Below are positions 27,839 through 41,400 of a stretch of 64,000 bases of DNA, piece after piece (position 1 is the stretch's first letter; the number at the start of each line of letters is the position of its first letter). The notes below the pieces were generated by a model. It was not told where the DNA came from and ran no database searches. It worked only from the letters and a program-made list of their open reading frames with translations. The stretch covers positions 1-64,000 of the forward strand of contig NW_013654809.1 in NCBI RefSeq assembly GCF_000499385.1, in the 5' to 3' direction. The position numbers and the translations under genes are program-made. The stretch is from Eimeria necatrix (taxonomy: Eukaryota; Apicomplexa; Conoidasida; Eucoccidiorida; Eimeriidae).

Positions 27839-29466
27839 TTATTTGCTTGATTGCGCGAGATGCTGTGTCGCAGCAGTCTCCCCGCTTTGTTTGGCCATTA
27901 CGTATGATTCAAGAGTGCTGCAGAGGGCATCAAAGATCTGTAGGGCAATGTCACCATCTGGTGCACCAATGGTAAATATAACTTCATCTGGTTCGTGAGG
28001 AGGGTTAGTCGACCACAGAGAACGAAGCCAGGTGCACTGTAATCTTGAAGAAAGCCGTGAATTCGCATCCACAGAATTCCTATGGCTTACGAAAGCCCGT
28101 CGTCGACAGAAAGCTTGACAGCGCAACGGGAACCAAGGAAAGGAATGTTCACTGCGGCCGCTGCGTCGAAGTGAGCAATCATCTGAGATCTGAATGTTCG
28201 TAATTTCTCCTGCCAACTTGCCTTTCTTACAATGCGTCCTGTGGCTTCGCCGTGACGGTGGGTCTAGTCGGGTGCAAGCTTGTTCTACTTCGACAATTGA
28301 GATGGCCTTATCGAGCCTCATTGCATTCTGATCATCTGCATGGCATGCCTGGACGGAGGGAAGACCGAGAACGATGCTGTATGCACTATTGTTGCAGTGA
28401 AGTCCTAGACTATCTTTTAAGGCCTGGACGACGCTCTGTTTCGCAGTAGCGTGGGAAAGGTACGCCTTATAAGCTGCCGAAAAGTTACGAAGGACCTTGT
28501 CAGGCAATCTGAGTTTATTAGCAACTTTTATTTGTACTACACAAAGGCTTGCTTGCTCGTTGAATGGCTTCTGAGGCTTCGCTGCGGAATTGTCAGTGCC
28601 CTCATGGGCATACGAAGCTTCTTTTTTCCCCCTATACCTTAAAAATAAATCTTTCTGGGCAAGTAGAGCACCGAGCAAAAAAGCTGGCATCTTGACCGAA
28701 CATTCTCGAATGTCTTCTTTCCGGCATACCCACTGTGGGTGTCCATCACACAGGCATACCAGAAAATCAGATGTCACCAGCAAGTAGTCTTTCGCTTGAG
28801 TTTTTGCGCCTTCCTCAAAATGCCTTCGCCTGCGGGAATGTGTTATTCTGCTTTGGGGGAGAGGGAAAGCTGCAATTCCCGGTTGTAACATCGCCTCCAC
28901 AAGATTTTTCTTGGTGCCTGTCTCCAGTAAAGTCATTGCACGGGCTGTGTGGGGTCCATACTGCAAAACTGTCATCTGCGGGGGAAACACGCGACGTGGC
29001 CGAATTTTTTCTATGACTGGCTTGTGACGAAGAGCACAGCTAACCCCTGCAGCTGCAGCTGTGACAAAAATAAGCGTAGCGACTGCCGGCGATCCAAAAA
29101 GAAACGCTAACCGTTGAATGACGCCCTTTAAGAATCCCCCTACACCAGATTCGACTTCTCGTCGCGTTATGAATTGCTTCAGTGTTAGTATGGATCCTCC
29201 AACGAGCTGGAGAGACCCGAAAAAGCCAGCCGAAATGCCGTCGAGAAAGGATTCTGGACGTTCAATGCGCGAGCGAGGCACTCTTACAGACTCGGGCCAA
29301 GCAGACAGAATAGCTGCAACATCCGTAATACCTAGCAACTTCGAAAGCTTTATAAAGCCTGCAGCTATGTTGCTGACGGAAGCGAAGAACTCGCTAGCGA
29401 AGTTCAGTACCAGCGTTGATAGACAGTGGACAAGCTTCCATGTCTTTCCATCGAAGCTTGAAATCT
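27839..29466 (-). other. VPS13 exon 16: ATG-C helices and PH-like C-terminus
   Basis: Contains FLDGISAGFFGSLQLVGG and GVGGFLKGVIQRLAFLFG, the glycine-rich amphipathic repeats shared by VPS13 and ATG2 C-termini. An unusually hydrophobic run, ATLIFVTAAAAGVSCAL, follows, then IRPRRVFPPQMTVLQY, where human VPS13 has its LRPPRFF motif. The PH-like part follows with DYLLVTSDFLVCLCDG and ends near EVIFTIGAPDGDIALQIFDAL. Stop codon at 27839-27841. The acceptor at 29467 is the best phase-compatible choice, but one further upstream cannot be excluded. Confidence 0.88.
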
Positions 29467-32400
29467 CTGAAGGCACCACATTTGTTTTCTGTCACGACCT
29501 TGGTGCAGAAAAAAGTAAATAACAAGGAAACACTGTTTTCTAACTGGCAAAATCACGCAGTTATTACACATGATGCATTGTTTCTGCATTTGCATGTCGT
29601 TGCCCCGCTGAAGGCGCTGAAAGGAATTTCCCCTTCTCCTGCAAAATAAATAAACTCTCTTTATCCAAATGCGCGCATATATATGGTCAGGCAATAAGCG
29701 TACCTTCGGAGTGATGTGCAGTGGCGATCCTTAAGCTGGAAGACACTCCAGTGATAAGGCGCAGAGGATTCCCAATGACGTCTATTGACGCCAGAAGTTT
29801 GTGAAGCTGCCAAATGCACTGCTGAATATAAGAGTATGCTATATCAGCAGCTAGCTGCTCTCCATTGGTAAAAACACACTGCTGGACAAAAAGGCGGGCT
29901 TTCAACGGGAAGTTTGTAATGTCGGTCATCCGGTCCCCAACAACTTCGAATTGGCGCATAGCTAAGAAATCTTCATGACCCCTGGTTATATGTCCCTGCT
30001 GCACTCGCTGAGAGCGAGTCGACAAAATGAGGAGAATAGGCCGAATGGCAAGTGCACGAATGTAGAGCGGTTTCATGCTGCTAGCTATGGGAACTCTTGC
30101 TTCTGGAAATGCCCGCAGCTGTTGGTAGCCAGAGGTGTCTGGTCTGTTGGCAGCTGCCTCTCGCACTAACTGCACGTTGCGTTCCTGTAGCGACACAATG
30201 AAAAAGGTACGGTTTTGGAGAAGCTGCATCAGAAAGCGCATGAGCACGTAGGTGGTATCCGCTTCTACATGTACTGCTATGGGCGCAAGTTCTATATCAA
30301 GATAATCCAAGAGAGTCGCCTCTTTTTTCCACTGGCCACCGAGCTGAAGCCGAAAAAACAAATTCGGCTCTTCCTTTTCGCTCTCTTCGAATGAGTTCCA
30401 AGTTATCAAGGGCTTAATAACAGACTGAAGCAAGCCTTCAGACGCCCCAGTGGCAACTGAGCCATCTGCTGTGTGGCTTGAACTGCCTTCGCCGTGCAGC
30501 TCAACTCTTTCTTCAGGAGTGGCATGCCTCAGGATCGTACGATGCTGAGCACCAGGAACGCCATTGTCTACCTGAAGGACCTCTACTGACATACGGAAAT
30601 CCTGCATAGAAGCTTTATGGAGCCGCCTTAACTCAACAGAAATGCCCGTACAACCGAAAAAGGCGAGTTCCTGGGGAGTTGAGTCAACCAGCGAGATACC
30701 TACACCTCGCACAAAAACTCCCACGTAGAATCCAATCTCCGTAAAGGTGCTCTTTCCCGATGGCACTGCCCTTTGGTTCATTTCACTGGAAGATGATGAG
30801 CCTAAAAGCTCATGCGTCATGCCATGGCTGCGTCTGCCCTTCGCAGTACACTTGATAGCGCTTCGGACGCCACGACTTGTCGAGTTTCCACCAGTGCTCC
30901 TAGCTCTTAAATTAAAAATTTTCTTCCCACGCCTCCTAATTCTTTCGTTTTCTTCAGTACTTTTAGACATTGCGGATTCGCTCACTGCATTTGTCTGCAC
31001 ACGACCGTCAATTTCTTCAAAGAGGGAAGACGCTAAAGAGCTCTCTCCACTAGAAGCTGGACTGCCGCTTGAAACGGTAAAGTTTGACTCCTTTGTCCCC
31101 ATCTGCTGGAATCTCAACTTTTTTTTGGGAGACAGTGTCCCCTTGTGGGTCATTTTTGAACTGTTTCTTGCTGAAGTGCTTTCCAGATGTCTTGTCCTTC
31201 TTTGTGTCGCAAGTGCTGTATCTTCTGTTTTTCCACATGGATGATTGGCACTTTCATTGCTGCATTGCGATTTCAGAACGACAGCCTGCGAAGGCCGATG
31301 TGAGGCCGCAGTAAACGATTGGTCTTGTCTTGGGACTTCTGCCGGCACAGCGTGCAAAGGAAGAAAGGCTTTCTTCCTGGGTAAACCTGGCCCTCTCGTG
31401 TCCGCGTCTTTCCAGATTCTTTGTTTTTTTCTGTTTCGCCGAATTCTAAAGATGTCATGCTGAAGACTTCTCCACACATTACGCGCAGCTGAAGATGTGT
31501 TTATTGTACCTTGCGGAGCATCATGTGTAATAGTCACCCTCCTTCGGCTGCCGGATACTTCTGTAACAAAATATATTTTTTCCTTCGAGCTCAGTAAGGT
31601 GAGAGGACGGTGAGCGCGAACTCGCGCGATGTCACACGTCTTTACCACCTTCTGGCCTTGATCCCGAAAGGAAAATCTTAGAAACTTTCTTTCTCGTTGT
31701 GGTTCAGTCCATGCGTACTCTACTTGCTGCCCTCTCTCAAGAATCTCCCATACGCTTTTACTGCGAAGACCGCTTTGGGCAAAAGCAATTATATGATTGG
31801 TATTATTCACCAACAGATATTCAGATGCAACGGGCTCACTGAATACCACCACGAATGAAGCGCTCTCTAGTGACCGGATCTGTACTTGAATGTTGTGATA
31901 TTCCCACGATAGTGCCCTGCCTTCTTTGACAAGTAATCGTTGACCTGCTTGCGGGCCGGTGTTTCCGAAGGGGTTAGGCGCAGTCTGCATCGGTTTCTTG
32001 ACTCGAATTTGAAAGGACGCGCTGCGGGCTACTGTCAGCTGAGCCGACCACACAGCCTTTTCTATGGTCTGTGCCTTTGACTCGCCGTCGCAAGGCGAGT
32101 TTGCCACTTCTGAAGTTGCTGCTTTCCGCAAAAGAGATTCAATTGCAACAGGGTCAGTTTTCGTGATGCATATAAGGGCTTCGCCTCGGGGTCCTAATGC
32201 CTCAGGGTGAAATGGTATTTGGAACCCTGGTGAAAGCCGAAGGGGCCTTGCGGAGCCACTGCTCTCTCGAACCCAAATTTCACAAGGGAGGCAATTCTTC
32301 AACACAAAACGGCTATGGATGCTAATTACTCTGGAGCGGGAGAACGGAGGAGGAGCCAGAGCCGCTGTTACTCCGAAGTGGAAACACTTTTTGCTTTTCT

Positions 32401-35400
32401 GCTTGAACAGCGCCTTCTTTGGAACTTGTGTTGGTACAGAAACAGCAGTCGGACGCCCAACAGTATCCGCACGAAATGCTGGACACAGCTTCGCGACTGG
32501 CGCCTTCCTTGAACGTGCAGCTCGTATATCTTCAGCCAGAGCACCACTGCTGAAGTCTTTATGCGAAGAAAAGTGAGTAGCTTCTTCATCAGGAGCGACA
32601 CCAAGGGCAAGGTATGCCTTTCCCTCTGAAGGTACTCCCAAAAGCCTCCAGTCGAAAGGGGACATGAACTGAATAGGACGGTGGCAATAAGATACAAAAA
32701 GGGCTTCTGGTTGTCGATTGACCAGCCAAAAGGGTGCGAAAATTCGAATGGTTCGAACGCATGTGCTCCACATGTGCCTTTTTATATTTGTCAGAGCTCC
32801 ATGCTCACATGGTAGTGAGCCTCCTTCGCACGAAGCCGTCCCTAAAGAAGCGATGCTCTGTTGAGCCCAACCAACCACCTCAGCTTGGACACAAAACTCT
32901 GGTGGTTGGTGCCTAGACAGGTGACGGTACATAGCTGAATGCTGTTGAATTCTGCTTCCTGAACTGTCCAGTATGCGGGTTCGCGCAAGACATATTGTAA
33001 GATCCAACGCGCTAGCAGGGGCGGCTGCAAGGCAGTCTATTAGGAGGGGTTTGGAAACATAAATATGGCGGTACTCTCCTTCGCCTGACGTAGTCTCGAG
33101 CTCGAAGACAAAGCCGCTAGCAGCACACTGTACGTCAATATCTCCTCCAGCGGCGATTTCTGTAGAAGACAGAAGCCGTTCTTCATTGTCAGGAATCGCA
33201 ATCCCTGCGGGAGAGACGGGCTGGCACTGAAGCTTATAACTAATGCTCGGGATGATGGACACGCGAAGACTCTCGAAAAGGCGATTTCCTAGCTGCTCAG
33301 CAAACATATGCAAATTGCATGGTTCCATAGTTTAAAAATGCATTCGTAGCTTGAAGGCCATTTATTTGCTGTGCAATAAAAAGTGAAAGACTCACACTAA
33401 TAGGCATATTCAGGGCCACTTCAAAGAAAAGAGGGTCTGTTTCAGACAATAAATCCCGTGATTGGCCATAGACAGTCACGGCAATAGCAGTGGAGACAGG
33501 GTAATTGACGTCTTCGCCATTGATATCAGCTTGACTGGAATTATCCCATTTCCCTTTGTTGGTCTCGCTCGAAGAATCCGCATCAATTTTTTCTGCTGGC
33601 ATAGCTCTGTGCAGAAACTCCAGTACCTGGGGCCGGCAGTCATAGGAAGTAACGCTGTGACTCGCTGCCAGTGCAATTTGTTGAAGGGTGGCTTGGTGCA
33701 GAAGCGGTTGGGCTCCTAGAGATACAGCGAGCGCGTAGAACTGGTGGTAGCTCTGAACAAAAAAGGTATTCGAAAAACAACGGCTTTGACCTGAGAAAAT
33801 CATCCCCGCAAAGGTATTTCCGTTTTCCTTAGAATAATGCTCATTGCTGTACAGGCTCTAGCGTGCTTCAACAAAAGCGAAAAAGGGATGCCCAAAAGTG
33901 CTAAAGGGCAAAGCAATAGCGCTAGTAACACCAAAGAGGGGACGGCGAAATTGCTGAGGGAGTTAGTATAGATGTAAGGTGCCAACGTAAATTGTGGAGT
34001 GGTTCGCAGAATTGTGTAAGCATCAGTCAGGGTTCACTCGCTGCGATGCAGAAGCGACGCTGCGGTACGTGCATTAATAAGAAAATATGCGCTGCCCAGC
34101 TTTTGATATTTTGCTTACATGGGCTTCCATTCCATCCGCATCATTGTCTGGGGCCCTCGGCTGCCCGTTGGAATTAGGCCGAGGAAGGAAATGCTGCTTT
34201 TGTGATCTCACCGTGCAACGTTCCGTGTTGAAAGCAGCCGCTCGCGGCAGCCCTCCACTGCATTTGCGAGATTCGCAGACACCCAGGTATTTGTCAATTT
34301 GATCGTTGTCTACTGTAGATGACGCAGCAGTGAGGCAAGGTGAAGGGATCACAAGCAGGGGCTCGACAGCCATGTCGTCCCTCCACCTTTCCGTTATTCC
34401 TGTGTACAAATTTGTTGTAGCTTGAGCTTCATCCGACAGCGGTTGCTGTAAGCCGCGAGTCCCTGAAACCATTCCATTTGTCTTGACGCTTGCTGATGGA
34501 GTGGTTGCACTCTTCGCTTGCTCCGCCACGTTTTTGTGCCTCCAGAAGAACGAAGAAGTCGTGGTTTCTGGCCTGTTGATGTACGAGTAATCTTCTTGCA
34601 TGACTGCAGGTTTGGGAGGAGAAGACAATTGAGGACCCTTTACTGAGTAGCAACGTGGTTCCGGAAAAATGTTGGCAAGCAGTTTATCTAGCCCCAGCGA
34701 GAGATGCCCATGAGCAACAGCTGCCCGTGGTAAAATCCATGACACGGGAATGTTCCCGATACCTCCGTGAGCTTGAATGAATAAAGGAGAACACGCAGGA
34801 ATCCGTATGGCTTCGCGTACAGCCCTTCCATCAGGCGAAGGTGAAGACCTCGAGGCGCTGCCACAGCTAGCTTCTGAATTTAAGTGATAAGCTATTTCAT
34901 GCATGGTAGACTTTTCAGATTGGTCAAGTGGTAGAGAATCAATTTTCACCGAGGAACTCCCAGGAACTAAGAGATGTTTGTTGCTACTAGTACAAGGAGG
35001 TGCACTTGTAGATGCTGAGGGATCTTCTGTTGTTCTAACGCTTCGTATTGTATCAGTAGAGTAGCACGAGAAGCCAGCAGATAAGCTCCCGGTAGGCGTT
35101 TCCAGGACCGCCACGGCTGGGTGGGGGAAGACCTGCAACAAGATTATAGTCACCATCTACTGCAATGGCGTTTCCTTCAGTCATTATTAATGACTATTCT
35201 CTAATGATATGATCGTGCAAAACGAGTAAATGCTGTTTATATCAGACTGGCCTGTGGTCGAGGTGGCAGTGTGACTCTGTTTATTTGTAAAGGGACTGGC
35301 GAGCAGGGTTGGGCATGGGGAAGGTAGTGCGGCTGAAAAACATGTGTATTACGAGAATGTCTTTTGACAACGAACGCACCAGGACAGGTGTAGGTAGGTT

Positions 35401-38400
35401 ATTTCGAATGGAGATTGTCGATGAGAAATACGTATTAAAGGTTCTGCTGCTTTGTATGAATACTGTTTTGATAAGAATGCGAACAGAAGAGTGCAGCAAC
35501 TCGTGACGTATCTTTTTCCGTGCATCCCTAGGAATTTGATGATTTAAAGGAGCCGGTATCGTTAACGGTAGCTCGCGGATCGAAACGTGGCTGCCGTCGA
35601 GGTTAAAATCGTTTATTTCAAATGCTGATCCCATAATGAGCACACGAACGACCACCTTCCTCGTCTGGCCCTGCAGGCACAACACCAGAGGGGTTTCTGC
35701 CGAGACTTGTGCTGAACTAATGTAGTTCTTAATGAAAGCCGCGGGGACAGGGGAAACTTACATGGTCATCTAGAGGTACACGAAAGCTTTCCTCATGGCG
35801 TAGAAGTCTCCAGCCTTGAGTTCCTTCGTCGGCCATTGCTGGGGATCCGAGCAAGGCACTTTTGTTGTCAGGAGAGGCCACAGAAGTGCAGAAGCTGCGG
35901 TCTTTGCCGACAAGACAGTCTCCAGCGTATGCCGATGCTCCTTCTTTGGGCCCATTAGCAGGATTGGATGCCGTTTCTACAAGTTCCGCCAGAGCCTTTC
36001 GACGATGAACACCAAAGTCATCCGTTACAAGGTGGTTAGCCAATGTCAGAGAGTTGCTATTTTCTCCCTGTGCTTCTACTGTACGCTTTTCCCGACTCGT
36101 TACATGAACAAATAGAGGCAACCCAGTGAGGTTTACTCTGGAGAGCAGCAATCAGCAAAGTTGCTCGGACATCATCATTACTAGGCAGCAAGCAGGCAAA
36201 GCGTTGTCAGCATCATCTCGGCAGTATGAGAGGTCATGAATAGTAGTGATACCTACAGTAAGGGCAAAGGCTGATCTTCCGCGAGGATTGTATCGTGGGA
36301 ATGATTTCGCGGTGTCTTCGAGGAGTACCGGATAGCTTCGCGAAAACGAGCAAGCCTGCCTCCACCGTTTTCAGCCTCCGTTTTTTCCAGTTCATTTTTA
36401 AACTTGTTCGCTGATTCATTATCATCAAGCTGTGGCAAAGAGGAATCTGCAGGGCTAGAGGTTTTGACAAAGGGTTGGCTGTTCTCACTGTGTTCTTGAC
36501 TGGCGCCTGTTTCACCTCTGCTGCTACGTTCAATTATTGTTTGCATAATCTGCGTATTCGAGAGGAAGTCAGCGCCAGTTAGTCCTACGCTCCTCGTGGG
36601 AAAATCCGTGCTTTTTGTGTCACTTTTGGAATGCAGAAGAAAGCCTGTTGGCAAACGCCAAATTGTGCCTGGACGAGCGTGCTCGTTCCATGGTGAACTG
36701 GAACGTGATTGAGCAGGGCAAACAAACTAGCAAGCATAATGGTAAAAGCGAGTGAAGTTGGTGAAGTGACGATGCTTCAGTGCCCCAAACGCCACGCTAG
36801 CAGGACTCAAAATCAGGAGCTCGAGTTGCCGGTAGTTCGCGAGCAAATATTGCGAACTTACTAGAAGAAGCACTGCCTTCAAGAGCGGCACGCAGACGTT
36901 GCTGCCTGTTCAGAAGAGGCAGCATGATTGGATTGTATTATATTGCAGATTTCAGCAAACACGTAACGAGCTGAAGGAGAAAACTATTGCGCCTGAGCAC
37001 TGGTTAACGAGTGTACCTTACTTGTTAAGTTGCTCCTGGAGAGTACGTTGAGCTGCCTCTATGAGATTTGCAGTATCCAAGATTGAATCCATAAGGAAAG
37101 GAGCCGTGGTCACATTTATCCAGGTGCAGCCCACTTCTGCGCAAAGTTCCGTTCCGTATTTGCCCCAAATTTTGGCGACTTTCTGGAGGTTCTCGATGCG
37201 TTCACTTGCGTGTTGATAATAGGGAGCTTGCGCATGGTGACTATCCAAAGTCTCAGAATTGTCGGGAACGTCCATCAAAAGCAATGCGGATTTTCTGTTT
37301 TGCATGCTGTTTGGCTTGGTGTTCCTCCTAAAACGAGAGCTACGCAGCCGTCTGCTCTCCACTGTGGGACCCTTCTTCTGGGTTCCAGAAGTCCGTACAG
37401 ATCGTGTTCGGTGCAGCACTGTAGGCCTATCTCTACAATAGAGTGTGCTTCTTTCTTCAGGAGGACACGCTGGTAACAGCTTCAACAGAAGATCTGCTGG
37501 AGTCTGCGCAGTAGGAGCAAACATGACTCATGTACTCTCACAAGCCATGCATCAAGCCACGAGGCAAATTCCCTTTGTTGACAATGCTAAGTATGACGAC
37601 GTACGTATCGAATTTTCAAAGTGCACAACCATGGTTCTAGGACAGACTCCAGAGCGATTCGTTCCTTGTGTAGGGCCTCCGCGGAAAGAATAAGACTAAT
37701 GCCAAAAGAGAAGCCTTTCTGGTCCTCCAAAACTGTCCGGCGTTCTTCTAAAGAAGGGAGAAGAGTCCCAGACGAAGCATTGGAAAATGCTAAGCCACGG
37801 GACTTCCTTATTTCTGGCCGCCTATGGTTACCTGGAGCAACAGCGTCGGAAGAGGAAGCTTTCACAACAAGTCGGCCACACAGCGAGCTTTGCCGGAGTT
37901 GTTTTGCGTTTCTAGCGCCATTCAAGTGGGATGGCTTTTCCAGTTTTGATTTCTGGTGGTAGAGCTCTGGAGACGATGGACGCCTGCAGCAGGTTGAAGG
38001 GCGGAATTAACAGGCAGTTTTGAATTTTTGTTCTTGATTGCAGAGCTTCCAACCACAATAGAAGACTGACTCACCCCAAGCAAGCAGTTAAGGGGGGAAG
38101 TTGCCGAAGGATTTACCACTGCAGACGGTGGCTGAACGTAAAGTGAAAAGTGCATAGTAGCTAGGGGATACTGCAGGACTCACTCCAGAGCAGAATATAT
38201 TTCCATGTCCTCCACTGTGAAATGTAGAGATGGGCTTTCCAGCTGGATGCATTCCATCTTGAGTTTCACATTCAGAGCAGCATTTAGTTTGTTTAGTGAT
38301 TCCCAAATCCACGCCAAGACATTCGTTGTTTCTTTGTTATCTCCTGTGGTATATTCAAGGGGTGCGTCATTCAGTTGTTGCCCTTTGCTCGTGCAATTGG

Positions 38401-41400
38401 TTTCCTTAATTCGTAAATCTCTTAAGCCGCCTACGGGCCTGCAGTTGAAGCCATTACCGGCGCCTCCTGGTATTTTCCTGTCAAATAAACTGGAGGGTAG
38501 GCTGCTCCCAGATTCTGCTGTTTTGAAAGACAGCTGAAGACTTCCATCACACGAGGGCAATGAATCCACAAGAAAATAGCTGTTTCCCGGCATCATGCAG
38601 TTTGCGTGAGACGCAGGGCGATCAATATTGGGGAAATGCTCTTCTCCATTCACTGCTGGCGTCGCGACGTCAGCAGGAGACCCACCTATTCGGCAAACAC
38701 CACCTGATTGTTTCATTGTACCACCACTTCGCGAGTCTTTTGAACAGTCTTTGGGTCCTTTCGCTTCTAGAGCTTCCGTAGAATTTGGGAGAAAGTACTT
38801 CTGTAACAGCTGAAACAAAGAGACTGCACCGACGACTACGGAAGGCTCCAAGTTTACCTGTGATTAGACAGCACACGGCACTACAATATCCAGCTCCAAT
38901 TTCGTCACTAGTAGATATGCAAAGTGCAGCTCTTTTCGTTTGCTGCAGCTTTTAAAAGTTTACTTTTTCGATAACGTCATATATTTGTTGCTAATGGCCA
39001 TACTTACTATCAGCGGGTCGAGCTCCAAAAGCAAATCCCCTGCACTTTCGGAACGCTCAGATGTCCGTGACTGGCGAAGTGTGCACCGCACTTTGGAGGA
39101 AGCTGACTGCAGACTATTAACATAGCCCTCAGGCGTATCGTTCGGCATGCAGTCCGCTGCATGCTGGCGTACTTGGCTTTGCACGGCAGCGCCACTTTTG
39201 CTGCTCGGCCTTTCAAAAGATTTGTAAGACGCTGTTATTATGCAACGGCAGCCATCAACAATACTTTGTTTGCGCACAAGTAACTGACTGTGGGCAGAGG
39301 CTCTGCCTTTACGGCGAAATTCCAGATTGGCTCGGAAGCCTCTGCTTTGGTGCGTGGTGTTTGTTGTCGGGAGCTCCAGCACGGAATTCGTGACCATTTG
39401 AGATACAGTTGAAGCGCCAGACCACCCCTCTCTGTTTTTGTCATACAAGCTCTTCGCAATTTGCTGGCTGTCGAGAAGTGTTAGCTGGGAAGCTTCCTGA
39501 TTGGCGAATCCAGGAGGTCTCAAGCAACCTCCCCGGGCAGGAAAACTTTGAATATCAAATTCTGAGAAGCCCTTCGTCTTCTTCCAGCTCTCAACTAGCT
39601 CAGAAAACCCCTTTGGATTCTGGAAATCACCTTGCCCTTGCAGCATCTCTGCACGAATTTGGTAGACGCTTCCAACGAGCCTCATGCATTTTTTTATTCC
39701 TGCTGTTCCGGCTACTTTGTCTTGAGGACCTTCAGCGTTTTCTAAGCAGGAACCTTCTTTAGGCACGCTTACCAAGCGGCATTCTGAATAAAAAGAGACC
39801 GCCGCTGAGCATGAAACGACGCAAATGGGGGGGGCTAAAGTTACTAACGGTTCGAGCAAATCCACCATCCCCGGCCTTAATGCTCTCTCCGTTCCAAATT
39901 TTCCGTTCATCCTGCTTTTCTTGAATGCGGTGGCCGAAATAGCCATGGTTTTCAAAGGATCTGGTGCAGTGAAACTTAAAAGTCGCTCTGGCTTATCTGG
40001 GGAATGAGCCTGCGTCTTTTTCTTTACTTCAGATTCCTCCCCAAAACGCTTTGTAGCTGTACCGTGCCGCTGCGAAAAACTTGGAGTCCGTTCCGTCCAC
40101 GCCAAGCCATCATCACTACAGAACATCTGTGCTAAAGAAATGTCGGGAAATGGCGAAGGCGTACTCACGGGAAGGATCAATTCACAGTGACTTAGGATAA
40201 TACTTACACGGGCTCTCCATGGTAGTTCATCACCGTTTTGCCTAATCAGGGTGGCGTCCAAGCTACCGCCATCCCACCTAGTGCCTGCTTCGGTCTCCTC
40301 CTTCTCCTCCTTACGCCTTAGACCAGCGATAGTTGTACCTTCCTCTGCAGAAGTTTGAAGGAACTGCTGAACATGATTTTCGCATGCTGAAACTGCGGAT
40401 AAGTCTCTCGCGGGCGCTGATGATCCGGACAAAAAAGACGCAGCATAGGCTTCACTGGCTTGACTGATCATTTCTTTAGTAATGCCTGAGTTATAAAGAA
40501 CAACATTTCCGTTGCTATATACAATGGAATCGCAGCAAAAGTAAATAGTTGTGTCCTTTCTCCATCACTTTCACCTACCAAGTAGTCCTGAGAGCACCTC
40601 CCAATCCAGCGTGAGCCTGAGCGGGCTGCAGCGGATATCGACAGAACACAGTAGCGCTTTCAGGCATAGCGAAGCCTCAACAGAAACAGCGGGAGCTTTG
40701 GCAGTGAGCGCCTGCCATGTCCTCGTCGGCGCTAGTGCAGCATGCAAATATGCTGGCACGAGAAAGCATCGTCCTCCAGACAAATCTTCAACCAAGACTT
40801 CTTCTTCTGCAGCCTCACTGCTATGAATATCAAAAGAGGATGAATTACGGCTATAGTATGAATTTCCTTCAGCCTCCTCAACTGGTTGCTTCCATGGCTG
40901 TGACAGGGTCCTAGCAGGGGTAGCCGTGTTCCCAGCCTCGTATCCAGAAGCTTGTGTGTGTACCTTAGAAGGCAACTGATCTGCATACGAAGGACTTGCT
41001 TCCGCAGTTTCCATTCCGGGGAACGGGGGTGGGAACATCCACCGGGTAGTTAGCCTCACCCTTTCGCTGCGTAGTGCCTTTTGTAAGGCCAGTATTGCGG
41101 CAGGATGAAGCTTTTCCTTAGAAGAGGAACTATTGTAAGAAGCTGCAGCCTGAACTAATGCAGCCGCTATATCACCCGCATCGTCTTCAGCATCGATACT
41201 GTTGGGTGTATGCGTTAGTGTAAACTGAAGTAATGGAGTAAGCTTGCCCTGCTTCGCTGTAGGCAGTGCAGTCAGAAAGGCTGAGGAAGCTGCATCGTTG
41301 ATAGTATGGTCTAAATACGCACACCCAGCAGCTAGGTAGTCTTTCGAAGACAAAGAGCGCACATCAGCAGGTCTAGCTTCTTGTTTTCTGTGCTTAACTG

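Noticed and set aside
30747..31244. 165-codon open frame on the plus strand with hydrophobic stretches
   Set aside because: Antisense to the large VPS13 exon. The hydrophobic runs mirror the Lys/Ser-rich insert on the coding strand.
33293..33395. A 13- to 27-nt mini-intron in VPS13
   Set aside because: A GTGAGT donor at 33395 with the acceptor before 33292 gives an ordinary intron of about 100 nt in phase 0, so no ultra-short intron is needed.
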